Assembly: GCF_002483205.1 (NCBI RefSeq)
Contig: NZ_DLHM01000005.1
Coordinates: 691,804-755,803 of the forward strand
DNA from: Flavihumibacter sp. UBA7668
GTDB taxonomy: Bacteria > Bacteroidota > Bacteroidia > Chitinophagales > Chitinophagaceae
Direction of reading: 5' to 3'
Length of the DNA stretch: 64,000 bases
Numbering within the stretch: position 1 is the first letter of the stretch; each line of letters starts with the position of its first letter. The notes beneath the pieces are model-generated. The model did not search any database and had not been told where the DNA came from. It was given only the letters and a program-made list of their open reading frames with translations. Shown here piece after piece: positions 1 to 8,013 of this stretch. The position numbers were made by a program, and so were the translations under genes.

Positions 1-137
1 AGGAAAAGGAGACAACGGAGGAAAGGAGAAACCAAAATTTCGTAATCATTAAACTCCGGTGACCTGGCATTTATTAATTTAAGAACGGGACATCCACGGA
101 AATGAGACTGAAATACAAACTGTGGCAATAAATAAAA

Positions 138-159
138 AAACCGCCTCGAAAGGCGGTTT
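138..159 (-). terminator. rplS intrinsic terminator
   Basis: AAACCGCCT (138-146) and AGGCGGTTT (151-159) form a perfect 9-bp stem with a CGAA tetraloop. On the minus strand the hairpin is followed by a run of T (plus-strand A at 134-140). It lies about 20 bp past the rplS stop codon, so it should end that transcript. Confidence 0.85.
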
Positions 160-178
160 AAGTAGTATATAGAATTGC

Positions 179-538
179 TTATTTAGCAACAGCCATTTTC
201 TTTTCTTTGATACGAGCGCTTTTGCCGCTACGTTCACGAAGGAAGTAGAGTTTCGCTCTGCGTACTTTACCAACTTTGTTCACCGCAATAGAATCGATGT
301 TGGGGCTGAACAGGGGGAAGGTTCTTTCCACACCAATACCATCGGAAATTTTCCGAACGGTGAAGGTTTGGGTAGTACCCTGACCCTGGCGTTTGATCAC
401 ATCGCCCTTAAAGCTCTGGATCCGCTCTTTGTTACCTTCAACAATTTTATAGTTTACAGTCACGTTGTCGCCTGCCTTGAATTTCGGAAATTCTCTTTTC
501 TGGGTTAGCTGCTCGTGAACAAATGCTACTGCGTTCAT
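179..538 (-). CDS. rplS: 50S ribosomal protein L19
   Basis: This 119-residue protein is a component of the large ribosomal subunit that sits at the interface with the 30S subunit. The N-terminal half carries the family pattern FKAGDNVTVNYKIVEGNKERIQ followed by FKGDVIKRQG and the conserved GIGVERTFPLFSPNIDSIAV block, ending with KVGKVRRAKLYFLRERSGKSARIKEK. Length matches the family. It is transcribed alone, with its own Bacteroidetes-type promoter immediately upstream and a strong terminator downstream, and is not in the rpsP-rimM-trmD-rplS order known from other phyla. Start ATG at 538 leaves an 18-nt leader from the predicted transcription start. Identification is secure. Confidence 0.97.
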   Translation of the reverse strand: MNAVAFVHEQLTQKREFPKFKAGDNVTVNYKIVEGNKERIQSFKGDVIKRQGQGTTQTFTVRKISDGIGVERTFPLFSPNIDSIAVNKVGKVRRAKLYFLRERSGKSARIKEKKMAVAK

Positions 539-562
539 GACATTGTTTTTTTAATCGGACGG

Positions 563-594
563 CAAAGGTAATAGAAAGAAAGTAAAAAGTCAAA
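563..594 (-). promoter_or_regulatory. rplS promoter, Bacteroidetes type
   Basis: On the minus strand a -33 element TTTG (591-594) is separated by 20 nt from a perfect -7 element TACCTTTG (563-570), matching the Bacteroidetes consensus TTTG-N19to21-TAnnTTTG. Predicted start is near 556. The -33 box lies inside an ACTTnnn heptad array. Confidence 0.7.
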
Positions 595-611
595 AGTAAA
601 AAATAAAAAGT
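577..611 (-). repeat. ACTT heptad array, copy 1
   Basis: Read on the minus strand, ACTT recurs in 7-bp phase: plus-strand AAGT at 580, 587, 594 and 608 (intervals 7, 7, 14). It belongs to the same class as the arrays at 1610, 12360 and 62481 and overlaps the rplS promoter. Confidence 0.7.
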
Positions 612-658
612 TGGAATACTCCGAAAATCAGGCAGGTAGAGGAAGTTCAATCACCCAA

Positions 659-782
659 GGAGGAAAGTGGACAAGGAGGAAAGTGGACAAGGGGGAAAGT
701 GGACAAGGAGGAAAGTGGACAAGGGGGAAAGCGGACAAGGGGGAAAGCGGACAAAAGTGAAAGCGGACAAAGGGGAAAGGGG
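659..782 (+). repeat. 16-bp tandem repeat, about 7.7 copies
   Basis: Seven consecutive 16-bp units start at 659, 675, 691, 707, 723, 739 and 755, followed by a partial unit at 771. The consensus is GGRGGAAAGYGGACAA. Early copies carry AAGTGG and late copies AAGCGG, so the array has diverged in a gradient. The unit is not a multiple of three, which argues against coding. Confidence 0.92.
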
Positions 783-1044
783 AAGGATGGAAAGAAGAAG
801 AAGGAGGAAAGGTTGAAGCCGTTTTTTGACCATTATAAAAGTCTTTGCAAACCAACAGCTTTTAATAAGGATCTGTGTCGGGCCAGCCAAATAGGCGTTT
901 CTGTATAATCCAGAAAAAGCATTAAAGAAACTGAATTGGAACACTAGTTGTTAATAATTAAAGAGTTATGGCTCAAGATAAGATTATTTGTTTCATCGGA
1001 GTAAGGAAGAGGATAGGATGAAGCTTGGATGAAGTTTGGGTAAA

Positions 1045-1079
1045 GGAGAAAAAGGAGAAAAAGGAGAAAAAGGAGAAAA
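1045..1079 (+). repeat. 9-bp tandem repeat GGAGAAAAA
   Basis: Units start at 1045, 1054, 1063 and 1072, the last one base short. It is a microsatellite inside the purine-rich region. Confidence 0.9.
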
Positions 1080-1109
1080 TGGGTAAAAGTAGAAAAGGGG
1101 GAAGGTGAA

Positions 1110-1131
1110 AAGCCGTCTAAAAGCCGTCTAA
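1110..1131 (+). repeat. 11-bp tandem duplication AAGCCGTCTAA
   Basis: Two perfect adjacent copies at 1110-1120 and 1121-1131. No function is apparent. Confidence 0.85.
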
Positions 1132-1609
1132 GAGCCAGAAACGATAGAGAAACAAGAAGGAATCGATAGGGAATCGACGGATAAAGGATTTAGAACAGAT
1201 ATGCAAACTACGGAGAAATGATTTACAAACGATATAGAATGGAATTACAAACAATAATAGTGGTTTGGGAAAACAAGGGGCAAAGGAGGAGGGAGGTAGG
1301 AAAAAGGAGATAGGAGGAGGGTGGAGAGAGGATGGGAAAGTGGAGGGGGGAGCAAAAGTTGGCAGGGGAGAATGGACAAGGGAGCGAGGAGAGAGCAAAG
1401 ACTAGAGGTGAGACGAAAGTGAAATAGAAATGAGGAGAGTTAGGTTCGGAGAAGGGAAGAGTGGAAGATGAAGAGATGAAGATGAAGAGGGGAAGAGGAG
1501 GAGGTGTCTCGTCAAGGGAGAGAGTGGAGAAGGCCGTCCTTGTAAGGTGTTGAATAATTACCCGTCGGGTGTAAAATAAAAGTGGGGAGCCTGCACACGC
1601 GGACTCCCT

Positions 1610-1644
1610 ACTTTTAACTTATTACTTTTAACTTTTTACTTGCA
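1610..1644 (+). repeat. ACTT heptad array, copy 2
   Basis: Five uninterrupted heptads, ACTTTTA, ACTTATT, ACTTTTA, ACTTTTT and ACTTGCA, end exactly against the rny stop codon at 1645. Confidence 0.85.
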
Positions 1645-3210
1645 CTATCGTGCAACATTCACCGCTCTTTTCTCGCGGATCACTGTCACGCGGATCTGGC
1701 CGGGGAACGTCATTTCGGTTTGGATTTTCTGCGCAATTTCAAAGCTCAGGCGATCACTGTCGGCATCCGTTACCTTATCGGCTTCTACAATTACCCTTAA
1801 TTCACGTCCGGCCTGAATGGCATAGGCTTTCTCTACTCCCGGGTAGGCCATAGCCATATTCTCCAGGTCCTTGATCCGCTGCAGGTATTGCTGCATAATC
1901 TCTCTGCGGGCACCGGGACGGGCACCGCTGATGGCATCACAGGCCTGAACAATCGGAGAAATCACATATTGCATTTCCATTTCATCGTGGTGAGCACCGA
2001 TAGCATTCACTACTGCGGGATTCTCTCCATATTTTTCTGCCAGCTTCGCTCCAAGCAACGCATGGCTCAATTCAGATTCCTCATCCGGAACTTTACCAAT
2101 ATCGTGTAGTAATCCGGCTCTTTTAGCCAGTTTAGGATTCATTCCTAATTCAGATGCCATAATTCCGCAAAGATTGGCCACTTCCCGACTGTGCATCAGG
2201 AGGTTTTGTCCATAAGAAGAACGGAAGCGCATTTTACCTACAATCCGCACCAGTTCCTTATGTAATCCATGGATGCCCAATTCAATTACCGTCCGGTCCC
2301 CAATTTCCATTACCTGCTCTTCTATCTGGCGACGGGTTTTCTCCACTACTTCCTCAATACGGGCAGGGTGGATTCGACCATCGGTTACCAGACGTGTAAG
2401 ACTCAGACGGGCAATTTCACGACGTAATGGGTCAAATGAGGATAGAATGATCGCTTCCGGAGTATCATCCACAATCAGATCAACACCGGTTGCAGCTTCC
2501 AATGCCCGGATATTCCGACCCTCACGTCCTATGATCTGTCCCTTTATTTCATCACTCTCCAGATTAAACACGGTTATCGAGTTCTCGATTGCCTGCTCAG
2601 CAGCCGTACGCTGAATGGTTTGGATGATGATTTTGCGGGCTTCCTTGTTCGCTTTTTGTTTGGCGTCATCAATAATTTCCTGCTGTACCGCAATGGCCTG
2701 GGTTTGCGCCTCATTTTTAAGGCTTTCAACCAACTGAGCTTTTGCTTCATCAGCCGTTAATCCGGCTATCTTTTCCAGCCGGCGAATATGCTCTTCCTGG
2801 TGTTTTTCCAGTTCCGTGCGCTTGATATTCACCAACTCAATCTGGCGGTTCAGGTTTTCCTTTATGGCTTCGTTCTCCTTGATCTGTTTATCCAGTCCGG
2901 CTTCTTTCTGATTAATGCTGAGCTCCTTTTGTTTGGCTCTGTTTTCAACATCGCTCAGTTTCCGGTTCCGATCCAGTACTTCCCGGTCATGGTCTGCTTT
3001 TAATTGAACAAACTTCTCTTTTGCCTCCAGGATTTTTTCCTTTTTAAGAGTTTCTGCCTGCAGCTGGGCATCTTTAATTAATTTCTGTGCCTGGCTTTCC
3101 GCTTCATCGATTTTCTGTTGAGTATTCGCTTTAAAAATAAACTTTCCTGCCACAATGCCCACTATCAGTGCAACAATGGCAACAATCAATATCATTAAGG
3201 TTTCGTTCAT
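1645..3210 (-). CDS. rny: Ribonuclease Y
   Basis: This 521-residue endoribonuclease starts mRNA decay and is anchored to the inner membrane. The sequence shows an N-terminal membrane helix (residues about 4-25), a long charged coiled coil (about 30-190), a KH RNA-binding domain with IIGREGRNIRALEAATG (about 225-245) and an HD phosphohydrolase domain with HSREVANLCG and LLHDIGK (about 340-375). Length and domain order are as in the family. On the same strand upstream lie zapA and pheT, but an oppositely oriented thioredoxin gene separates them, so rny probably has its own promoter. An ACTT heptad array abuts the stop codon. Confidence 0.97.
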   Translation of the reverse strand: MNETLMILIVAIVALIVGIVAGKFIFKANTQQKIDEAESQAQKLIKDAQLQAETLKKEKILEAKEKFVQLKADHDREVLDRNRKLSDVENRAKQKELSINQKEAGLDKQIKENEAIKENLNRQIELVNIKRTELEKHQEEHIRRLEKIAGLTADEAKAQLVESLKNEAQTQAIAVQQEIIDDAKQKANKEARKIIIQTIQRTAAEQAIENSITVFNLESDEIKGQIIGREGRNIRALEAATGVDLIVDDTPEAIILSSFDPLRREIARLSLTRLVTDGRIHPARIEEVVEKTRRQIEEQVMEIGDRTVIELGIHGLHKELVRIVGKMRFRSSYGQNLLMHSREVANLCGIMASELGMNPKLAKRAGLLHDIGKVPDEESELSHALLGAKLAEKYGENPAVVNAIGAHHDEMEMQYVISPIVQACDAISGARPGARREIMQQYLQRIKDLENMAMAYPGVEKAYAIQAGRELRVIVEADKVTDADSDRLSFEIAQKIQTEMTFPGQIRVTVIREKRAVNVAR

Positions 3211-3365
3211 TGAATGGTTGTTTTAATCTTTTTTCAATCGTACATAAGGCCCTAAAATAACTCATAACTGGTTGAGTAAGACGCTAATTTGCGAAAATAC
3301 GAATTCATAGCATAAAAGGTTGCAGCTTTTAATGCCAGGCCGTAATTTGGTGTAAAGAATCCAAT

Positions 3366-4493
3366 ATGGTTAAAAAAAGTATGGTCCTATTGCTTATTTG
3401 CTCATCGGTAACGGTAAGTGCTCAGGATCAATCCTTCAGCTTACAGGGGAGTTTTGCTAAAATGGACCGGAAACCTTCCAAACTCTACCTGCAATACCAA
3501 CGGGGTAACCAGTGGATAAAAGACAGCAGCGAGGTGGCCAATGGAAATTATTTTTTTAGTGGCCAGATTCCGGAACCTACCCTGGCCAGTCTCACAGTTG
3601 CCGGTCAAGGTGGTGTTTCAACCGGTTTACCACAAATTCTTGGACTATTCCTGGAAGCTGGAACTATCAGAATTCTTCATACAGACAGTTTTTCCCAAAT
3701 TATAGTGTATGGATCACTTGCTCAGTTGGATTATGCAGAACTGGACAAATCGGGTGCCCCTTATCGATTTCGGCTCGATACCCTATATAATGCCTACCGG
3801 CTGGCTCGAAAATTAAAAGAAGCTAACCGGATGCAGAAACTGGAAATTGAAATTGAAGAGGTTTCTGAAGAGCACCGCGAAAAAGTGCTACGAAAATTTG
3901 CTGCGGAACATCCCGAATCTCCCGTTGCTTTATATGCTTTGATTGAATCAGCAGGTTTTCCACTTGATCCGGTTAAAACAGAGCCCTTGTTTCTAAAACT
4001 GGCTCCCGGATTGAAAAATTATCCTTCTGCAAGAGAACTGAAAGCAAAAATTGATATCGCCAAACTAACTGCAATTGGTCAGATCGCTCCTGATTTTACC
4101 CAAAATGATACGCTGGGTAATCCAATTACATTGTCCAGTTTAAGAGGAAAATACCTGTTGATCGATTTCTGGGCTTCCTGGTGTGGTCCCTGCCGCTACG
4201 AAAATCCCAACCTGGTTGCGGCTTATGAAGCTTATAAGGATAAGGGATTTGATATTTTAGGCGTATCGCTGGACCAGCCAGGCGAACGCGCGGCCTGGCT
4301 GAAGGCTATTAAAGACGATAAATTGAACTGGCACCAGGTATCTGATCTTCAATTCTGGAAAAATTCCGTAGCAGTTCAATATGGAATCAATGCAATTCCG
4401 CAAAACCTCCTGCTGGATCCCCAGGGTAAAATCATTGCAAAAAACCTGAAGGGGAAAGACCTGTTGCTGAAATTGCAGGAGTTAATGCCTTAA
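3366..4493 (+). CDS. DUF4369/TlpA-like periplasmic thiol-disulfide protein
   Basis: This 375-residue protein begins with a signal peptide (MVKKSMVLLLICSSVTVSAQ). An N-terminal beta-rich region (about 22-120) resembles DUF4369, a helical linker follows, and residues about 235-375 form a TlpA/AhpC-TSA thioredoxin domain with the active-site motif FWASWCGPCR. The CxxC pair is intact, so it is likely a periplasmic thiol-disulfide reductase, a type abundant in Bacteroidetes. Its substrate is unknown. It converges on zapA and the two stop codons overlap by 4 bp (4490-4493). It is the only plus-strand gene between rny and pheT. Confidence 0.85.
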   Translation: MVKKSMVLLLICSSVTVSAQDQSFSLQGSFAKMDRKPSKLYLQYQRGNQWIKDSSEVANGNYFFSGQIPEPTLASLTVAGQGGVSTGLPQILGLFLEAGTIRILHTDSFSQIIVYGSLAQLDYAELDKSGAPYRFRLDTLYNAYRLARKLKEANRMQKLEIEIEEVSEEHREKVLRKFAAEHPESPVALYALIESAGFPLDPVKTEPLFLKLAPGLKNYPSARELKAKIDIAKLTAIGQIAPDFTQNDTLGNPITLSSLRGKYLLIDFWASWCGPCRYENPNLVAAYEAYKDKGFDILGVSLDQPGERAAWLKAIKDDKLNWHQVSDLQFWKNSVAVQYGINAIPQNLLLDPQGKIIAKNLKGKDLLLKLQELMP

Positions 4494-4792
4494 ACAGGCT
4501 GATTGTCTTTCATCCTGTCAAGAAATGTTTCCAACTGATCCAGTTTGTCCTGGACAGCCTGGGTATCCAGATCAGTGCGGGTATTGGAGCTTTGCTCTGT
4601 GGCATACCAGACCAGTACCATAGCTATATAATCCTGCATGTCTTTAGCCGAAAACTGGGTTTTAAATTCAATGATTTTATCATTGATCAGCTTTACAGTG
4701 GAACGTACGGCTTCCTCATCCTGAACCCTGATTTTGATCCGGTAGGTACGATCTCCTATTACAATATTGGCGGGAATGAGTTGATCTGACAT
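4490..4792 (-). CDS. zapA: Cell division protein ZapA
   Basis: This 100-residue protein matches ZapA, which binds FtsZ and bundles protofilaments at the division ring. The N-terminal part has the family pattern IPANIVIGDRTYRIKIRVQDEEAVRSTVKLINDKI and the C-terminal part is a coiled coil (about 70-98) ending in LDQLETFLDRM. It lies 3 nt after a 96-residue coiled-coil gene and pheT, forming one operon. It starts at the ATG at 4792. Confidence 0.85.
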   Translation of the reverse strand: MSDQLIPANIVIGDRTYRIKIRVQDEEAVRSTVKLINDKIIEFKTQFSAKDMQDYIAMVLVWYATEQSSNTRTDLDTQAVQDKLDQLETFLDRMKDNQPV

Positions 4793-4795
4793 TAC

Positions 4796-5086
4796 CTATT
4801 CGTTTAAAAGTGCAATACACTGTTCAATCTCTTTCAGGTACTGGTTGATCCTTTTCTCCAGTGCCTGCCGATCGGCTTCGTTCATGGTAGCGGGACGCGT
4901 AGCCCGTACCACCTCCAGCTGCCTTTCCAATTCTTCGATACGGGATTGCTGCAGTTTGTCTTTTTCCTGGAATAACTGCAGGGTTTGTTGCAGACGATCC
5001 TGTTCTTTCTTCAATTGCAGGTGTTGCTTCTGCACCTCCGCCAGTTTTTCCTGGATTCGGGTTATATGTTGGAGAATCGATTCCAT
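4796..5086 (-). CDS. Small coiled-coil protein between pheT and zapA
   Basis: This 96-residue protein is almost entirely predicted coiled coil: residues about 5-60 are rich in Gln, Leu, Lys and Glu with heptad spacing, and a second helix covers about 68-94. It has no signal peptide or membrane segment. Its ATG overlaps the pheT stop (TGATG at 5088-5084), and zapA starts 3 nt after its stop, so the three are translationally coupled. Size and composition recall ZapB, the coiled-coil partner of ZapA in gammaproteobacteria. No specific family was recognised, so a ZapB-like role is inference from context only. Confidence 0.8.
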   Translation of the reverse strand: MESILQHITRIQEKLAEVQKQHLQLKKEQDRLQQTLQLFQEKDKLQQSRIEELERQLEVVRATRPATMNEADRQALEKRINQYLKEIEQCIALLNE

Positions 5087-7512
5087 CAGGATGTCCGGAT
5101 TTCTGCACCAATTTCTTTTTCCAGTGTTTGGATCAGCTTTTGCATCAATGCATCAATTTCCTTATCCGTCATGGTTTTTTCTTCGTCCAGAAAAGAGAAA
5201 TTGACCGCTACCGATTTTTTATCTGTCCCCAGTTTGTCACTTTCAAATAAATCGAACAAACGGGTTCCGGAAAGTTTTTGAACTCCTGCTTTTTTTATGG
5301 CCGATTCGATGGAACTATAAGCTACCGTACGGTTTACGAGCAGGGCAAGATCCCGTTCCACAGCAATCTGTCTTGGCAGCTCACGGAAACTCAATTTGTT
5401 TTTGGTGGCAAGTTTTACAAGGGTATTCCAATTCAGATCTGCCAGATAAACGGCCTGTTTCAAATCAAACTGAGCCATCTTGGATTTTGAAACCTGTCCA
5501 ATCACGCCAATTTTTTCCTTGCCTGCCAATAAATTAAATCCGGGTTGAAATCCGGTTAAAGCTGCTTCTTCCAGTTTTAATGTAGGTAATCCAAGAGCTG
5601 CAGCCAGTTTTGCCGCAACCCCTTTAAGGAGATACAAATCGGCCTGTTGTGCCGGCTGCCTCCACGAGGCTTCCGTATATAAACCACTCAGGTAAACACA
5701 ACAATGGTTTTCTTCCTGATATTCACCAAGCCCGGTGGTGGAATAGGTTTTTCCAAATTCAAAAAGCCGCAACTGGTCGTTCTTGCGGTTAAGGTTATAC
5801 GAAATAACTTCCAACGCTGTCTCCATCATAGACGGACGTAAAATATTGAGTTCAGCACTAAGGTTATTCAGCATTTTAACCGTACCCTGCAACTGTTCTT
5901 CCGTATAGTAGGCACTATTGGTAATTGAGTTGGTCAGAATTTCTCTGAAACCGGCTCCGGCCAGGTATTGGGCCAGCTTTTCCCGCAGCTTTCCATCTAC
6001 ATCATTTTCAACAGAGGGGGTGATAGTAATGGCCTGAGGAATTTCAATATTGTCAAGTCCGTCAATCCGTATAATTTCCTCCACTATATCGGCCGGGATG
6101 GAAATATCCGGTTTACTAAAGGGAACACATACCCGCAGCTCATCAATTCCATCTTTCAAAACTTCGAAGCCTAATGCTTCCAGAATCTTTTTTACGGTAT
6201 CGGGATGATAGTTTTTGCCACTTAATTTTTTCAGGTAATGGTATTTGATGGCGACCTGTTTTTTTTCTTCCTGATTCGGATAGATATCAACGATATCGGA
6301 TGCAATTACGCCGCCGGCTATTTCCCTGATAAGGAGGGCTGCTCTTTTTAGAACATACACCGTTTGAGAAATATCCACGCCTTTTTCAAATCTTCCTGCT
6401 GCATCCGTGCGCAATCCGTGTCGGAAAGAAGTTTTGCGAATCATGCTGGGATTAAACCATGCCGATTCAAGAAAGAGTTGTGTTGTTTCATTTGTTACAC
6501 CACTGCCGATTCCACCAAAAACACCGGCTATACAAAGCCCTTCTGCTGCATCGCAGATCATCAGATCATCTGCATGCAGACGGCGTTCTTTTTCATCCAG
6601 TGTTATAAAAGGGGTTCCTTCCGGCAATTGCTGAACGATAATTTTTCCCCCTTTGATTGCAGCAGCATTAAACGCATGAAGCGGCTGTCCGGTTTCATGC
6701 ATAACATAGTTGGTGATATCAACAATATTATTGATTGGACGCAATCCTATTGCAAGCAGACGGTCTTTTAACCATTGCGGTGATTCAGCCACTTTAATAC
6801 CTGATATGCTTACACCGGCATATCGCTGGCAGGCAACAGGATCTTTTATTTCCACTTCTATCTGAAGCGATTGTTCCTGTACTTTAAAACTATTTACAGA
6901 AATCGTTTTAATCCGTAGTTCTTTTTTATCGTGATGGGTAAGATAAGCAGCCACATCCCGCGCAACCCCCATATGGCTCATGGCATCCATGCGGTTGGGG
7001 GTAAGCCCAATTTCATAAATGATATCGGTGTAAACCTGGATATGCTGATTTACGGGTGTGCCGGCTTTAAGTGTATCGGGTAAAAGTAGAATTCCTCCAT
7101 GATCGGGCCCCAGTCCGATTTCATCTTCTGCACAGATCATACCCTGACTTTCCTCACCCCTTATTTTAGCCAGTTTCATGGTGAGGGGATCGCCAGAAAA
7201 GGGATAAATTGTAGTGCCCACAGGTGCTACTACCACGGTTTGTCCGGGTGCCACATTCGGTGCCCCGCAAACGATGGAAAGTAATGCTTCTCCACCTATA
7301 TCAACCTTGGTAAGGGTAAGTTTATCCGCATTTGGGTGCCGCTCACAGGAGCGAACCTTTCCAACCACCAATCCTTTTAGTCCGCCTTTGATAGATTCAT
7401 AGGGTTCCATGTTTTCAACTTCCAGTCCAATCGAAGTAAGAATTCTGGACAACCGTTCAGGGTCAACCGAAACGGGTAAATAATCGCTCAACCAATTATA
7501 AGAAATCGTCAT
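5086..7512 (-). CDS. pheT: Phenylalanyl-tRNA synthetase beta subunit
   Basis: This protein of about 808 residues forms the alpha2-beta2 PheRS that charges tRNA-Phe. Visible domains are an N-terminal EMAP/tRNA-binding domain (about 40-150, with GKVRSCERHPNADKLTLTKVDIG), the B3/B4 editing region (about 210-390), B5 (about 400-475), the catalytic-like core and a C-terminal FDX-ACB domain (about 715-808). The ATG at 7512 (MTISYNWLSDYLPV) is preferred over a TTG five codons upstream, because it matches the usual N-terminus and leaves an 18-nt leader from a good -7 element at 7537. pheS is not in the window. It heads the pheT / coiled-coil / zapA operon. Confidence 0.96.
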   Translation of the reverse strand: MTISYNWLSDYLPVSVDPERLSRILTSIGLEVENMEPYESIKGGLKGLVVGKVRSCERHPNADKLTLTKVDIGGEALLSIVCGAPNVAPGQTVVVAPVGTTIYPFSGDPLTMKLAKIRGEESQGMICAEDEIGLGPDHGGILLLPDTLKAGTPVNQHIQVYTDIIYEIGLTPNRMDAMSHMGVARDVAAYLTHHDKKELRIKTISVNSFKVQEQSLQIEVEIKDPVACQRYAGVSISGIKVAESPQWLKDRLLAIGLRPINNIVDITNYVMHETGQPLHAFNAAAIKGGKIIVQQLPEGTPFITLDEKERRLHADDLMICDAAEGLCIAGVFGGIGSGVTNETTQLFLESAWFNPSMIRKTSFRHGLRTDAAGRFEKGVDISQTVYVLKRAALLIREIAGGVIASDIVDIYPNQEEKKQVAIKYHYLKKLSGKNYHPDTVKKILEALGFEVLKDGIDELRVCVPFSKPDISIPADIVEEIIRIDGLDNIEIPQAITITPSVENDVDGKLREKLAQYLAGAGFREILTNSITNSAYYTEEQLQGTVKMLNNLSAELNILRPSMMETALEVISYNLNRKNDQLRLFEFGKTYSTTGLGEYQEENHCCVYLSGLYTEASWRQPAQQADLYLLKGVAAKLAAALGLPTLKLEEAALTGFQPGFNLLAGKEKIGVIGQVSKSKMAQFDLKQAVYLADLNWNTLVKLATKNKLSFRELPRQIAVERDLALLVNRTVAYSSIESAIKKAGVQKLSGTRLFDLFESDKLGTDKKSVAVNFSFLDEEKTMTDKEIDALMQKLIQTLEKEIGAEIRTS

Positions 7513-7536
7513 GTAGGTAATTATCAATTAAGAACG

Positions 7537-7544
7537 CAAATATA
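7537..7544 (-). promoter_or_regulatory. pheT -7 promoter element
   Basis: Minus-strand TATATTTG matches TAnnTTTG exactly and lies 25 bp upstream of the pheT ATG. A clear -33 TTTG is not seen at the expected spacing. Confidence 0.5.
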
Positions 7545-7622
7545 ACAGATTGTAGAGGCTTCGAAAAACCCGCAGTATATAAGGCGTGAAACAGTAGTGA
7601 AACAGGGCATAAATTGGAAATA

Positions 7623-7657
7623 GGTGTTTTCACGGATTTTTTAAATCCCGTGAAACC
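7623..7657. other. Hairpin in pheT-dnaB intergenic region
   Basis: TTTCACGG (7628-7635) pairs with CCGTGAAA (7648-7655), with an inner ATTT/AAAT stem and a one-base bulge. A short T run follows on the plus strand (7658-7662). It may be a terminator or a structural element of the putative origin. Confidence 0.5.
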
Positions 7658-7836
7658 TTTTTCCAGTAGGTGTTTGAGGTAAATTGTCGATTTGATGCAA
7701 ATCCTGAAAGGCTTGTTCCTGTTTGGTTTGAGGTGAAATTTGAGATGCCTGAAGCAGCTCCGGCAGCCGCAAACGCCATTCTGGTAATCCTGGTATGTGG
7801 CCAACGATTCTGCCTTAAATCTTTGTTCACAAGTGG

Positions 7837-7928
7837 TGTGTATAAACTTCGGCTAATCAAGGAAAACTTTTTTAAATTGTGGATAGCCCACCAAATCAGG
7901 TGGATAACCGTCTGATTCCTGTGGATAA
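7837..7928. other. Candidate replication origin: DnaA-box array
   Basis: Four sites fit the DnaA box TTATNCACA (read here as TGTGNATAA) in the same orientation: TGTGTATAA at 7837-7845 (exact), TGTGGATAG at 7878-7886 (one mismatch), GGTGGATAA at 7899-7907 (one mismatch) and TGTGGATAA at 7920-7928 (exact). The last three start exactly 21 bp apart, about two helical turns, and the first is 41 bp before them. AT-rich tracts lie at about 7866-7877 and 7937-7974. The next gene is the replicative helicase dnaB. Neighbouring large genes point away on both sides (pheT minus, dnaB plus). dnaA is not in the window. Origin function is inference. Confidence 0.5.
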
Positions 7929-7936
7929 GCACCTGC

Positions 7937-7975
7937 ATTACTTAAGTAAAACTAAACGGTTTAAAAAATTTTTTC
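7937..7975. other. AT-rich tract beside DnaA boxes
   Basis: The stretch from the ATTACTTAAG at 7937 through the A/T run at 7961-7974 is mostly A and T and directly follows the last DnaA box. This is the position expected of a duplex-unwinding element if the region is an origin. Confidence 0.35.
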
Positions 7976-8013
7976 GGAGTTGGGTGCAGGTCTATATTCG
8001 CCGTCCTGATTAG

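Larger units (their letters stand above)
539..1644. other. 1.1 kb gene-free purine-rich region
   Basis: No convincing gene lies between rplS and rny. From about 640 to 1550 the plus strand is strongly enriched in G and A and is built of simple repeats (16-bp, 9-bp and 11-bp units listed separately). The reading frames here encode only low-complexity Pro/Leu/Ser/Phe or Lys/Glu/Gly strings and have no recognisable domain. The short less biased stretch around 830-1000 also shows nothing recognisable. The purine-strand asymmetry could favour triplex or other non-B structure, which is inference. Confidence 0.7.

Noticed and set aside
651..944. Reading frames on both strands within the 16-bp repeat array
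   Set aside because: They encode only repetitive Pro/Leu/Ser/Phe or Lys/Gly/Glu strings. The repeat unit is 16 bp and shifts frame at each copy, and no start context or domain is seen.
7670..7915. 81-codon plus-strand reading frame between pheT and dnaB
   Set aside because: No recognisable domain. It spans the DnaA-box array and its composition is unlike neighbouring genes, so a chance frame is more likely.
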